54,780 bases of DNA from Pelomonas sp. KK5 (lineage in GTDB: Bacteria > Pseudomonadota > Gammaproteobacteria > Burkholderiales > Burkholderiaceae_C): NCBI RefSeq assembly GCF_001984095.1, contig NZ_LYVQ01000008.1:1-54780 (forward strand), written 5' to 3'. Positions 29,083 through 39,333 of this stretch are shown piece by piece. Numbering within the stretch: position 1 is the first letter of the stretch; each line of letters opens with the position of its first letter. Under the pieces are notes generated by a model. That model saw only the letters and a program-made list of their open reading frames with translations, did not search any database and was not told the origin of the DNA. A program made the position numbers and the translations under genes.

Positions 29083-31257
29083 TTACGGCATCAACTCGAA
29101 ATAGACGGTCGCCAGCGGGGGCAGTGACAACTCGATTGAATAGGGCTTGCCGTTCCAAGGCAAGGCCTGTGCGGTGATCTCGCCGAACGGCGCGCCGACA
29201 TTGCTGCCGCCGTAGAAGGCGGAGTCGGTGTTCAGCCGTTCGCGGTAGACGCCCGGCCGCGGCACGCCGATGCGGAAGCCGTGGTGCACGGTGGGCGTGA
29301 AGTTGCTGGCGATCACGAAGAGGCGGTCATCGCCCCCGTGGCCGCGGCGCGCGAAGGCGATCACCGAGCGCTCGGCGTCGCCGTGCTCGATCCACTCGAA
29401 GCCGCTGGGGTCGAAGTCGCGCTGGTACAGCGCCGGGGCCTCGCGGTAGAGCTTGTTCAGGTCACGCACCAGCCGCTGCATGCCGTGGTGCAGCGGGATG
29501 TCGAGCTGGTGCCAGTCCAGGCTCTGGTCGTGGTTCCATTCGGCGCCTTGGGCGAACTCGCAGCCCATGAACAGCAGCTTCTTGCCCGGGTGCGCCCACA
29601 TGAAGCCGTAGAAGGCGCGCAGGTTGGCGAACTTCTGCCAGCCGTCGCCCGGCATCTTGGTGAGCATCGAGCCCTTGCCGTGCACGACCTCGTCGTGCGA
29701 GATCGGCAGCACGAAGTTCTCGTTGTAGGCGTAGACCATGGCGAAGGTGATCTCGCCATGGTGGTAGCGGCGGTGGATCGGGTCGCGCTGCATGTACTGC
29801 AGCGTGTCGTGCATCCAGCCCATGTTCCACTTGAAGTGGAAGCCGAGGCCGCCGGCGAAGGTGGGACGCGAGACGGCGGGGAAGGCGGTGGATTCCTCGG
29901 CCAGCGTCATCGCCTCGGCCCGCTCGCCGCCGACGACCTCGTTCATCCGCTTGAGGAAGGCGATCGCCTCCAGGTTCTCGCGCCCGCCGTGGACGTTGGG
30001 CAGCCACTCGCCGGCCTTGCGGCTGTAGTCGCGGTAGAGCATCGAGGCCACGGCGTCCACCCGCAGCCCGTCCACGCCGAAGCGCTCAAGCCAATACAGG
30101 GCGTTGCCGACCAGGAAGTTCGCCACCTCGGTGCGGCCGAGGTTGTAGATCAGCGTGTTCCAGTCCTGGTGGAAGCCTTCGCGTGGGTCCGCGTATTCGT
30201 AGAGGTGGGTGCCGTCGAAGTTGGCCAGGCCGTGGGTGTCGGTCGGGAAATGGGCCGGCACCCAATCGAGGATCAGGCCCAGGCCGGCCTGGCGGCAGGC
30301 ATCGCAGAAGCGGCGGAAGCCGGCGGCATCGCCGAAGCGCGAGGTCGGGGCGTACATGCCGATCGGCTGATAGCCCCAGGAGCCGTCGAAGGGGTGCTCG
30401 GTGATCGGCAGCAGCTCGAGATGGGTGAAGCCCATGTCGACGGCATAACTGACAAGATCCTCTGACAGTTCGTCCCACGTGAGCCAGTGGATGCCGTCGC
30501 GGCGGCGCCAGGAGCCGAGGTGAACCTCGTAGATGCTGACCGGGGCGTCCAGCGCGTTGGCGCGCTGGCGATCTTCCGACGGCGGCACCAGCGTCGGCAG
30601 GTGGCCGACGACGCTCGCCGTGGCCGGCCGCAGCTCGGACTGCAGCGCGTAGGGATCGGCCTTCTGCGGCAGCAGGCGGCCGGCGGCATCGTGCAGCTCG
30701 AACTTGTAGCGCGCGCCTTCGGCCACGCCCGGGATGAACAGCTCCCAGACGCCGCACTCTCGGCGCAGCCGCATCGGATGGCGACGGCCGTCCCAGTAGT
30801 TGAAGTCGCCGATGACGGCGGCGCTGGAGGCGTTGGGCGCCCAGACCGCGAAGGCGGTGCCCGCCACGCCTAGCATCTCGCGCGGCGTGGCGCCCAGCAC
30901 CTCGTAGGGCCGCAGGTGCCGGCCCTCGCCGAGCAGCCAGGCGTCCATCTCGCCGAGCACCTGGGGGAAGCGGTAAGGGTCGTCGAGTTCGGACTTGTTG
31001 CCGTCGTCCCAGCTGACATGGAGCCGGTAGTCGGCGGGCGCGTCGGCCGGCAACTCGCCCTCGAAGAAGCCTTCGTCGTGCAGCTGTCGCAGCGTGGTGA
31101 CCAGCTTCCTGCCGGACCAGGCCTCGACATGCCGCGCCTTGGGCAGGAACACGCGCAGCCAGCGCTTGCCGTCCGGATCGGCATGGGGGCCCAGCAAGGA
31201 GAACGGATCGCCGTGTCGAGCGGCGAGCAGGGCGGCGACGGCGGCGGCGTGGATCAT
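29083..31257 (-). CDS. glgB: 1,4-alpha-glucan branching enzyme
   Basis: A 724-residue GH13 branching enzyme that introduces alpha-1,6 branches. Two N-terminal CBM48-like modules (about 10-110 and 120-225) precede the barrel. The nucleophile is Asp401 in [19 protein letters not shown] and the acid/base is Glu454 in [20 protein letters not shown] carries the third acid. Length is as in the E. coli enzyme. It lies 11 bases before glgC and 13 bases behind the transporter ATPase, so the sugar-uptake and glycogen genes form one run. Confidence 0.96.
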   Translation of the reverse strand: MIHAAAVAALLAARHGDPFSLLGPHADPDGKRWLRVFLPKARHVEAWSGRKLVTTLRQLHDEGFFEGELPADAPADYRLHVSWDDGNKSELDDPYRFPQVLGEMDAWLLGEGRHLRPYEVLGATPREMLGVAGTAFAVWAPNASSAAVIGDFNYWDGRRHPMRLRRECGVWELFIPGVAEGARYKFELHDAAGRLLPQKADPYALQSELRPATASVVGHLPTLVPPSEDRQRANALDAPVSIYEVHLGSWRRRDGIHWLTWDELSEDLVSYAVDMGFTHLELLPITEHPFDGSWGYQPIGMYAPTSRFGDAAGFRRFCDACRQAGLGLILDWVPAHFPTDTHGLANFDGTHLYEYADPREGFHQDWNTLIYNLGRTEVANFLVGNALYWLERFGVDGLRVDAVASMLYRDYSRKAGEWLPNVHGGRENLEAIAFLKRMNEVVGGERAEAMTLAEESTAFPAVSRPTFAGGLGFHFKWNMGWMHDTLQYMQRDPIHRRYHHGEITFAMVYAYNENFVLPISHDEVVHGKGSMLTKMPGDGWQKFANLRAFYGFMWAHPGKKLLFMGCEFAQGAEWNHDQSLDWHQLDIPLHHGMQRLVRDLNKLYREAPALYQRDFDPSGFEWIEHGDAERSVIAFARRGHGGDDRLFVIASNFTPTVHHGFRIGVPRPGVYRERLNTDSAFYGGSNVGAPFGEITAQALPWNGKPYSIELSLPPLATVYFELMP

Positions 31258-31270
31258 GGGTACGGTTGTA

Positions 31271-32407
<1,137 letters not shown>

Positions 32408-32459
32408 GGTTTGTCTCCTGTCGTACTGCTTGTCGTTTTGTGTGCGATCGTCGTTCTTG

Positions 32460-34172
32460 TCAGGCGAGTCTGGCGAACAGCACTCCCCAGGGCTCGAAGG
32501 TGATCTTGTCACCCTTCGCCGTGGGCCTGGCGCCCGTGGCGTGGCTGTCTCCCAACAGGGTAGCCGTCTTCATGCCGGCCGGCAGATCGAGCTTGACCGC
32601 CTCGGGGCCGATGTTGAAGGCGCAGAGCACCCGGCTGCCCTCATGCTCGCGCACCCAGGCCAGCACCTGCGGGTGCGCGGGCAGCAGTGTCAGGTCGCCC
32701 TGCATCAGCTCGGGCACCGTGCGGCGCCAGGCGAGCAGGTGGCGGTAGTGGTTCAGCAGCGAGGTCTGGTCGTCGTCCTGCTCGTTGACGGCCAGCGGTC
32801 GCTGCGCCTCGGAGACGGGCAGCCAGGGCTTGGCCCTGTCCTTCTTGGCCTTCTTGAGCTTCTTGCCGGAGGAGAAGCCGAGGTCGGTCTTGTCGGACTT
32901 CCAGGGGAAGGGCGTGCGGCAGCCGTCGCGGCCCTTGAACTCGGGCCACATCGTGATGCCGTACGGGTCCTGCAGGTCCTCGAAGGCCACGTCGGCCTCG
33001 GGCAGGCCCAGCTCGTCGCCCTGGTAGATGCAGGAGGCGCCGCGCAGGCTCAGCTGCAGCGCGGCGGCGAGGCGGGTCAGGCGCGGGTCGGGATCGGCGC
33101 CGCCCCAGCGGGTGGCGATGCGCTTGACGTCGTGGTTGGAGATGGCCCAGCACGCCCAGCCCTTGTCGGGCGTCGGCGCAGCCTTTTCGAACTTGTCGAT
33201 CACGCCGCGGATGTAACCGGCGCTGAAGTCGTCGGTCAGCAGGTCGAAGCAGTAGCCCATGTGCAGCTTGTCGCCATCGGCCGTGTACTTCGCGACCATC
33301 AGCATGCCGGACTCGTCGCCGACCTCGCCGACCATGGCGGTGTCCGGGTACTGGTCGGTCAGCGCGCGGATGCGCTGCAGGAATTTCAGTGCATCGGGGC
33401 GGCTGCGGTCGTAGACGTGCTTCTGCCAGGAGTAGGGGTTGGTGGACGGTGCGGTGCCGGGGCCGGTGGCGGGCTCGCCGGTGCCGGGGTTGTTGCGCAG
33501 CTTCTCGTCGTGGTAGCAGAAGTTGATGGCGTCCAGCCGCAGGCCGTGCACGCCCAGGTCCAGCCAGAACTTCACCGAGTCCAGCAGGGCCTGCTGAACC
33601 TCGGGGTTATGGAAGTTGAGGTCGGGCTGGCTGGTCAGGAAGTTGTGCAGGTAGTACTGGCGGCGGCGCGTGTCCCACTGCCAGGAGCTGCCGCCGAAGA
33701 CGCTCAGCCAGTTGTTCGGCGGGTTGCCGTCCGGCTTGGCGTCGGCCCAGACGAACCAGTCGGCCTTGGGGTTGGTGCGGCTGGCGCGGCTCTCGACGAA
33801 CCAGGCGTGCTGGTCTGAGCAGTGCGAGAGCACCTGGTCGATCATCACCTTCAGGCCCAGCTTGTTCGCCTTGGCGATCAGCTCGCGGAAGTCGTCCAAG
33901 CTGCCGAACATCGGGTCGACGTCGCAGTAGTCGCTGACGTCGTAGCCGAAGTCCTTCATCGGGCTCTTGAAGAAGGGCGAGAGCCAGACCGCGTCCACGC
34001 CCAGGCTGGCGATGTAGTCCAGCCGCCGGGTGATGCCGGGCAGGTCGCCGATGCCGTCGCCGTTGCTGTCCTGGTAGCTGCGCGGGTAGACCTGGTAGAT
34101 GACGCCGGAGCGCCACCAGTCGGTGCCAGGTCTTGCTGCTGCTGCTGCTGCGGTCTTCGCGGTCTTGCTCAT
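32460..34172 (-). CDS. GH13 alpha-glucosidase (tandem copy, downstream)
   Basis: A 570-residue alpha-glucosidase of GH13. The barrel begins at GVIYQVYPRSYQDSNGDGIGD. The nucleophile is Asp214 (LRLDAINF), the acid/base Glu283 (GEVGD) and the third acid lies in SNHD. It cuts maltose-like or other alpha-glucosides to glucose. It differs from its upstream tandem copy by a Lys-rich insert (SSGKKLKKAKKDRAKP) and by HGLRLD in place of DGYRLD. An alanine run coded by repeated GCA is near its N-terminus. It starts five bases after the stop of the other copy. There is no signal peptide, so it acts on imported sugar. Confidence 0.92.
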   Translation of the reverse strand: MSKTAKTAAAAAARPGTDWWRSGVIYQVYPRSYQDSNGDGIGDLPGITRRLDYIASLGVDAVWLSPFFKSPMKDFGYDVSDYCDVDPMFGSLDDFRELIAKANKLGLKVMIDQVLSHCSDQHAWFVESRASRTNPKADWFVWADAKPDGNPPNNWLSVFGGSSWQWDTRRRQYYLHNFLTSQPDLNFHNPEVQQALLDSVKFWLDLGVHGLRLDAINFCYHDEKLRNNPGTGEPATGPGTAPSTNPYSWQKHVYDRSRPDALKFLQRIRALTDQYPDTAMVGEVGDESGMLMVAKYTADGDKLHMGYCFDLLTDDFSAGYIRGVIDKFEKAAPTPDKGWACWAISNHDVKRIATRWGGADPDPRLTRLAAALQLSLRGASCIYQGDELGLPEADVAFEDLQDPYGITMWPEFKGRDGCRTPFPWKSDKTDLGFSSGKKLKKAKKDRAKPWLPVSEAQRPLAVNEQDDDQTSLLNHYRHLLAWRRTVPELMQGDLTLLPAHPQVLAWVREHEGSRVLCAFNIGPEAVKLDLPAGMKTATLLGDSHATGARPTAKGDKITFEPWGVLFARLA

Positions 34173-34177
34173 GGTGT

Positions 34178-35815
34178 TCAGTTCAGTGGCGCCAGCAGCA
34201 CGCCGTAGGGTGCGAAGCTGACGGTGGTGGGGTCGGTGGTCCAGGCGCCGTCGCTCATCGGGGAGGGCTGTGCAAGCGCCGTGCCAGCGGGCAGCGTGAG
34301 CGCTGCGGCGCTGTCGCTGAGGTTGAAGGCGCAGAGCAGCTTCTGCCCATCGTGCTCGCGGACGAAGGCCAGCACCTGCTCGTGGGCCGGCAGCAGGCTC
34401 ATCGTTCCGTCGATCAGCGCCGGCTGCGTGCGGCGCCAGGCGAGGAAGCGGCGGTAGAAGTTCAGCACCGAGGCGGGGTCGTGTTCCTGCACGTCGGCGG
34501 CCAGCGCGCGGTGCGCTTCGGCCACGGGCAGCCAGGGCTTCGCATTCGGGTCGGCGCTGGAGAAGCCGAGATCCTTGGCGGTCGAATCCCAGGGCATCGG
34601 CGTGCGGCAGCCGTCGCGGCCCTTGAACTCCGGCCACATGGTGATGCCGTAGGGATCCTGCAGATCCTCGAAGGCGATCTCGGCTTCGGGCAGGCCGAGC
34701 TCGTCGCCCTGGTAGAGGCAGGCGGTGCCGCGCAGGCTCAGCTGCAGCGCGGCGGCGAGCTTGACGAGCGCCAGCGGCGCCTGCTTCCCTCCCCAGCGGG
34801 TGGCCACGCGCGGGATGTCGTGGTTGGTGATCGCCCAGCAGGGCCAGCCGCTGCCGACCACCTCGTTGAAGCGGGTGAACACCTGGTGCAGGTAGGGCGC
34901 CGAATGGGCTTCGCCGAGCAGGTCGAAGCAGTAGGCCATGTGGAGCTTGTCGCCGCCCGAGGTGTACTCGGCGACGCGGGCCAGGCCGTCGTCGTCGCCG
35001 ATCTCGCCGACCATCGTGGTGTCGGCCTTGGTGTCGAGCAGCGCGCGCAGCTTCTTCAGGAACTCGAGGTTCTCGGGCTGGCTCTTGTCGTAGAGGTGGC
35101 GCTGCCAGGAGTACGGATTGACGGCGGTCACGGCCGGGTCGGAACCATCGGGCATGCCACGGCCGGGGTTGCTGCGCAGCTGCCTGTCGTGGAAGTAGAA
35201 GTTGACGACGTCGAGCCGGTAGCCGTCCACGCCGAAGTCCAGCCAGAACTTCACCGAGTCGAGCACGGCCTGCTGAACCTCGGGGTGATGGAAGTTGAGG
35301 TCGGGCTGGCTGGTGAGGAAGTTGTGCAGGTAATACTGCTTGCGCCGCGTGTCCCACTGCCAGGCGCTGCCACCGAAGATGGACAGCCAGTTGTTGGGCG
35401 GCGTGCCATCGTCGTGGGCGTCGGCCCAGACGTACCAGTCGGCCTTGGGGTTGGTGGTGCTGGAACGGCTCTCGACGAACCAGAGGTGGGTGTCGGCGCT
35501 GTGCGAATAAACCTGGTCGATCATGACCTTGAGGCCCAGCGCGTGGGCCTTGGCGATCAGTTGGCGCAGGTCGTCCAGGGTGCCGAACATCGGGTCGACA
35601 TCGCAGTAGTCGCTGATGTCGTAGCCGAAGTCCTTCATCGGGCTCTTGAAGAAGGGCGAGAGCCAGATGCCATCGGCACCCAGCTTGGCCACATGCTCCA
35701 GGCGAGCGGTGATGCCGCGCAGGTCGCCGATGCCATCGCCGTTGCTGTCGGCGAAGCTGCGGGGGTAGATCTGGTAGATGACGCCGCCGCGCCACCATTC
35801 GTTTTTGCTGCTCAT
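34178..35815 (-). CDS. GH13 alpha-glucosidase (tandem copy, upstream)
   Basis: A 545-residue cytoplasmic alpha-glucosidase. The features are GVIYQIYPRSFADSNGDGIGD at the start, nucleophile Asp202 in GYRLDVVNF, acid/base Glu271 in GEIGD, and the third acid in TNHD. It is clearly homologous to the gene just downstream, so the pair arose by tandem duplication. Keeping both suggests different substrate ranges. It is the first gene after the twin hairpin repeats, whose nearest arm is 27 bases upstream of ATG 35815. Confidence 0.93.
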   Translation of the reverse strand: MSSKNEWWRGGVIYQIYPRSFADSNGDGIGDLRGITARLEHVAKLGADGIWLSPFFKSPMKDFGYDISDYCDVDPMFGTLDDLRQLIAKAHALGLKVMIDQVYSHSADTHLWFVESRSSTTNPKADWYVWADAHDDGTPPNNWLSIFGGSAWQWDTRRKQYYLHNFLTSQPDLNFHHPEVQQAVLDSVKFWLDFGVDGYRLDVVNFYFHDRQLRSNPGRGMPDGSDPAVTAVNPYSWQRHLYDKSQPENLEFLKKLRALLDTKADTTMVGEIGDDDGLARVAEYTSGGDKLHMAYCFDLLGEAHSAPYLHQVFTRFNEVVGSGWPCWAITNHDIPRVATRWGGKQAPLALVKLAAALQLSLRGTACLYQGDELGLPEAEIAFEDLQDPYGITMWPEFKGRDGCRTPMPWDSTAKDLGFSSADPNAKPWLPVAEAHRALAADVQEHDPASVLNFYRRFLAWRRTQPALIDGTMSLLPAHEQVLAFVREHDGQKLLCAFNLSDSAAALTLPAGTALAQPSPMSDGAWTTDPTTVSFAPYGVLLAPLN

Positions 35816-35841
35816 TTGGTTCTTCGACGTTTTGGCTGATC

Positions 35842-35931
35842 GCCGGACTGCGGGTTCGCGATTACTCCGTGTCCCCCGGTCGCTGCGCTCCCTCCTCCTT
35901 TACCTGCGTAATCGCGAACCCGCAGTCCGGC
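35842..35931. repeat. Long stem-loop element 1 (24-bp stem, 42-base loop)
   Basis: The arms 35842-35865 and 35908-35931 are a perfect 24-base inverted repeat (left arm begins GCCGGACTGCGGG). The 42-base loop (35866-35907) is, when inverted, nearly identical to the loop of element 2: four substitutions and one indel. The stems of the two elements are unrelated. Seen directly in the sequence; nothing in it looks coding. Confidence 0.9.
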
Positions 35932-35979
35932 TTCCGTTGCAGTCGGCGCGCGCGAGGGGCGTTCGCGAAGACGTGGCGA

Positions 35980-36072
35980 GCAGGAGTACCGGGAGGCCTG
36001 GTGCGCAGGTAAAAGGAGGAGGCCGCGGAGCGGCCGGGGGACACGGAGCACCAGGCCTCCCGGTGCTCCTGC
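35980..36072. repeat. Long stem-loop element 2 (25-bp stem, 43-base loop)
   Basis: The arms 35980-36004 and 36048-36072 pair at 24 of 25 positions; the one mismatch is a T opposite G and would be a wobble pair in RNA. The loop (36005-36047) is the inverted counterpart of the loop of element 1 and holds an inner hairpin GGCCGC-GGA-GCGGCC. It starts 26 bases beyond the permease stop. Together with element 1 it fills most of the 283-base gap between permease and alpha-glucosidase genes. Confidence 0.9.
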
Positions 36073-36098
36073 GCTGGTGGCGATAGACAACACCAGAA

Positions 36099-36950
36099 TC
36101 ACCCCTTCACAGCGCCAGCCGTGAGTCCAGAAACGATCTTGCGCTGGAAGGCCAGCACCAGTACCACCAAGGGCACCGTCACGATCACCGACGCCGCCAT
36201 GATGCTGCCCCACGGCACCTCATACGCCGTGGCGCCGGTGATCAGCGAGATGCTGACCGGCACGGTCCGTTGCAGGTCGTCGTTGACGAAGGTCAGTGCA
36301 AAGAGGAACTCGTTCCACGCGCCGATGAAGGCCAGCAGGCCGGTGGAAACCAGGGCCGGCCACAAGAGCGGCATGAAGACCTGGAAGATCACCCGTGTCG
36401 GGCCGCAGCCGTCCATGATCGCGGCCTCTTCCAGTTCCTTGGGCAGGCCGCGCATGAAGGTGGTCAGCACCCAGACGGTGAAGGGCAGCGTGAACACCGT
36501 GTAGGGCACGACCAGGCCGATCGAGAGGTTGTACAGGCCCAGCGCCTGCATCAGCTCGAACATGCCCGAGAGCACCGCCACCTGCGGGAACATCGACACC
36601 GCCAGGATCAGCAGCAGCAGCGTGGCCTTGCCGCGGAACTGGATGCGGCCCAGCGCGTAGGAGGCGGTGATCGCCATCAGCAGCGAGATCGCCACGGTGA
36701 CGGTGGACACCATGATCGAGTTCATCAGGTGGCGGCCGAACGGCTGCCGGCCCTCGAAGAGCTGGATGTAGTTCTTCCAGGTCGGCGACTTGGGCCACAG
36801 CGAGGCGTCGAACAGCGCGGTGCCGGTCTTGAAGCTAGTGGTGATCGTGTAGAGGAACGGATAGACCGAAATCACCACCACCAGCGCCGCCAGCGAATAC
36901 AAGGCGATCGAGCCCCACATCGGGCGTTGGGTGTCTCCCTGGGCAATCAT
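36099..36950 (-). CDS. Sugar ABC transporter permease (MalG type)
   Basis: A 283-residue inner-membrane permease with six predicted helices. The cytoplasmic EAA loop, which docks the ATPase, is EEAAIMDGCGPTRVIFQVFMP (about 195). It forms the channel with the MalF-type subunit, whose stop codon overlaps its ATG at 36950. The following 150 bases carry the twin hairpins. Confidence 0.94.
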   Translation of the reverse strand: MIAQGDTQRPMWGSIALYSLAALVVVISVYPFLYTITTSFKTGTALFDASLWPKSPTWKNYIQLFEGRQPFGRHLMNSIMVSTVTVAISLLMAITASYALGRIQFRGKATLLLLILAVSMFPQVAVLSGMFELMQALGLYNLSIGLVVPYTVFTLPFTVWVLTTFMRGLPKELEEAAIMDGCGPTRVIFQVFMPLLWPALVSTGLLAFIGAWNEFLFALTFVNDDLQRTVPVSISLITGATAYEVPWGSIMAASVIVTVPLVVLVLAFQRKIVSGLTAGAVKG

Positions 36951-37861
36951 GACGATTCCTCCGACAGCTTCACCCGCGCCGCCCGCAGGAACAGCACCGC
37001 GGTGACGAAGATGATGATGGTGAGCGAGGTCGAGGCCGCCGAGCCGAAGCCGAGGTTGCCGTTGTCCACCATCTCGCGCCGCACGAAGCCGGACATGCTG
37101 ATCGTGCTGCCGCTGTTGGACGTGAGCACGAAGATCAGGTCGAAGATGCGCAGCGCATCGAGCAGCCGGAACACCACCGCCACGAACAGCGGGCCCTTGA
37201 TCAGCGGCAGCGTCACCTTCCAGAACACGCGCAGCGGATGCACGCCGTCCACCTTGGCGGCCTCGTAGCAGTCCTTGGGCAGGGTCTGCAGCGCGGCCAG
37301 GATCAGCAGGGCCATGAAGGGCGTGGTCTTCCACACGTCCACCGCGACGACGGTCCACAGCGCGTAGGCCGGGTCCGCCGTCCAGGCGATCTTGTGGTCG
37401 ATCAGGTGCCAGTCCAGCAGCAGCTGGTTGATCAGGCCGAACTGGTCATGCAGCATCCAGCCCCACATCTTGGCGGACACGATGGTCGGGATCGCCCAGG
37501 GCACCAGCACGGCGGTGCGCACCAGCATGCGGCCGCGGAACTCCTGGTTCAGCAGCATCGCCACGCCCAGGCCGAACAGCGTCTCCAGCAGCACCGAGAT
37601 GATCGAGAACTTGAAGGTGTTGCCGATGGCCACGCCCCAGTCGCTGGCCCAGAAGCCCTCGGTGTAGTTGGAGTTGAAGAACAAGCCGAACTCGCCGAAG
37701 TAGTTCGACAGGCCGACGAAGCTGCCGGCCGAGATGTCGTTGATGTTGGTGTCGGTCAGGCTGAACCAGATCGAGCGCGCCAGCGGCCAGCCGGCCACGG
37801 CGGCCATCAGCACCAGCATCGGCACGAGAAAGGTCCAGGCGACCCGGGTCCGATCGTTCAT
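36947..37861 (-). CDS. Sugar ABC transporter permease (MalF type)
   Basis: A 304-residue permease with six helices and an EAA loop (CYEAAKVDGVHPLRVFWKVTLP, about 205-226). AGAGGGG about seven bases before ATG 37861 is a good ribosome site. It pairs with the MalG-type permease, which it overlaps by four bases. An mRNA hairpin separates it from the binding-protein gene. Confidence 0.94.
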   Translation of the reverse strand: MNDRTRVAWTFLVPMLVLMAAVAGWPLARSIWFSLTDTNINDISAGSFVGLSNYFGEFGLFFNSNYTEGFWASDWGVAIGNTFKFSIISVLLETLFGLGVAMLLNQEFRGRMLVRTAVLVPWAIPTIVSAKMWGWMLHDQFGLINQLLLDWHLIDHKIAWTADPAYALWTVVAVDVWKTTPFMALLILAALQTLPKDCYEAAKVDGVHPLRVFWKVTLPLIKGPLFVAVVFRLLDALRIFDLIFVLTSNSGSTISMSGFVRREMVDNGNLGFGSAASTSLTIIIFVTAVLFLRAARVKLSEESS

Positions 37862-37897
37862 GAACAACCCCTCTGAACGAGATGAACAGGGACAACA

Positions 37898-37933
37898 GGC
37901 CGGCAGCCTGCCTTCACAGGCACGCCGCCGGCC
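37898..37933 (-). promoter_or_regulatory. Intercistronic RNA hairpin after the binding-protein gene
   Basis: GGCCGGC (37898-37904) pairs with GCCGGCC (37927-37933), and inside it GCCTG (37906-37910) pairs with CAGGC (37917-37921). No run of T follows, so it is more likely a stability or processing element than a terminator. In Mal-type operons such hairpins protect the message of the binding protein so that it is made in excess over the permeases. Confidence 0.6.
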
Positions 37934-37947
37934 ACTCGGTCAGCGGA

Positions 37948-39198
37948 TTACCACTTGTCGCGCTTGATCGTCTTCAGCTTGGCTTCGAGCTTCTTGACGG
38001 CATCGGTGCCGGTGCTCTTCTTCTCGAGCACGTCGTGGGCGGCGTCCCAGAAGGCGTTGGACACCTGCGGATACTTCAGGCCGGTCTCGGTGGCCGGGCG
38101 GGCGACGGCGCTGGTGAACACTTCCAGCAGCTGGCCCATGAAGGGGTTGGCCTTCAGCACGTCGGCGTCCTTGTACAGCTCGGGCATCGTCGGGTTGTAG
38201 GAGCCGTTGATCGCGCGCTTCTTCTGCACCTCGGCGCTGGCGAGATACATCACGAGGTCGGCGGCGGCGTCCACGTTCTTCGAGTACTTGTTGACGGCCA
38301 GCTGCCAGCCGCCGAGAGCCGCGGCCTTGCTGCTGCCGCCGGAGGGCAGGGCGGCCACGCCGACCTTGCCCTTGATCACGCTGTCCTTGTCCTGCGCCAG
38401 GTTCCAGGCATAGGGCCAGTTGCGCATGAAGACCGCGTGGCCGTTCTGGAACACGCCGCGGGCGTCTTCCTCACCGTAGTTCAGCACGCCGCCCGGGGCG
38501 ATGGTGCCGATCCACGAAGCGGCCGTGTCCAGCGCCTTGGCCGCCTTCGGGTTGTTGATCGTGATGTTGCCCTGCTTGTCGATGATGGTGCCGCCGCCGG
38601 CGCTGTACACCCACTCGATCGCGTCGCAGGTCAGGCCTTCATAGGCCTTGGCCTGGAAGACGAAGCCCTGCAGCTCGGCGCTCTTCTCGCCGTCCATCAC
38701 CTTCTTGGCGGCGGCGGCCAGCTCGTCCCAGGTCTGGGGCGTGGCGATCTTGTACTTGTCCAGCAGGTCCTTGCGATAGAACAGCAGGCCGGCGTCGGTG
38801 AACCAGGGCATGGCCAGCAGCTTGCCGCCCACCACGTTGTTGTTGACCATCGCCGGGAAGTACTTGGACTCCGCGCCCTTGCTGTACTTGCCCAGGTCCA
38901 CCAGGTGGTCCTTGATCACGCCGGGCCAGACCACGTCGATGGACAGCACGTCGATCTCGGTGGCCTTGGCGGCGAACTGCTGGCGCAGCAGCGCGAGCTT
39001 GTCGGTGGAGCTGGTCGGGGCGGTGTAGGCCTTGACCGTGTTGCCGGTCTTCTTCGCCCATTCCTCGGCGTAGGGCAGGCAGTTCTGGACGTCGTTGGCG
39101 GTGGCGCCGCAATCGATCGTCAGCGAGGCGGCGTGGGCGGTGCTGAAACCAGCCAGCAGCAGGCCGGCAGCGAGGGGGGTGAGGAAGCGGGCTTTCAT
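37948..39198 (-). CDS. Sugar ABC transporter substrate-binding protein
   Basis: A 416-residue periplasmic binding protein of the MalE/AglE/ThuE group. The signal peptide ends near residue 23 (AGFSTAHA). The mature protein has the typical DVLSIDVVWPG, MPWFTDAGLLFYRKDLLDKY and FQNGHAVFMRNWPYAW stretches. GGAG lies before ATG 39198. The neighbours (alpha-glucosidases and glycogen genes) suggest an alpha-glucoside such as maltose, trehalose or sucrose as ligand. Two LacI-type operators lie just upstream. Confidence 0.92.
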   Translation of the reverse strand: MKARFLTPLAAGLLLAGFSTAHAASLTIDCGATANDVQNCLPYAEEWAKKTGNTVKAYTAPTSSTDKLALLRQQFAAKATEIDVLSIDVVWPGVIKDHLVDLGKYSKGAESKYFPAMVNNNVVGGKLLAMPWFTDAGLLFYRKDLLDKYKIATPQTWDELAAAAKKVMDGEKSAELQGFVFQAKAYEGLTCDAIEWVYSAGGGTIIDKQGNITINNPKAAKALDTAASWIGTIAPGGVLNYGEEDARGVFQNGHAVFMRNWPYAWNLAQDKDSVIKGKVGVAALPSGGSSKAAALGGWQLAVNKYSKNVDAAADLVMYLASAEVQKKRAINGSYNPTMPELYKDADVLKANPFMGQLLEVFTSAVARPATETGLKYPQVSNAFWDAAHDVLEKKSTGTDAVKKLEAKLKTIKRDKW

Positions 39199-39245
39199 CG
39201 TCTTGTCTCCGTAGGTTCGTGCCGTGGACGATTTGTTTGTCTGTT

Positions 39246-39280
39246 CCACAGCGCTTTGGTGATGATCAAAAGCGCTTTGG
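39246..39280. promoter_or_regulatory. Pair of LacI-family operators before the transporter operon
   Basis: CCACAGCGCTTTGG (39246-39259) and CAAAAGCGCTTTGG (39267-39280) share the AGCGCTTTGG core with central CG typical of LacI/GalR operators. Their centres are 21 bases, two helical turns, apart. They lie about 50-80 bases upstream of the binding-protein start, where they can control the transporter operon. Confidence 0.75.
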
Positions 39281-39333
39281 ACTTTACGGACAAGGGGGAT
39301 GTGAAGTATTGGGGTTTTCCCTTTAACTTGCTT

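Noticed and set aside
34136-34150. Run of GCT/GCA triplets at the start of the downstream alpha-glucosidase
   Set aside because: It encodes an alanine stretch in the N-terminal tail and is an ordinary microsatellite.
32460-35798. A 1112-codon continuous frame apparently fusing both alpha-glucosidases
   Set aside because: Only the last 570 codons are protein-like. The first half is an out-of-frame reading of the upstream alpha-glucosidase, whose true frame ends at 34178.
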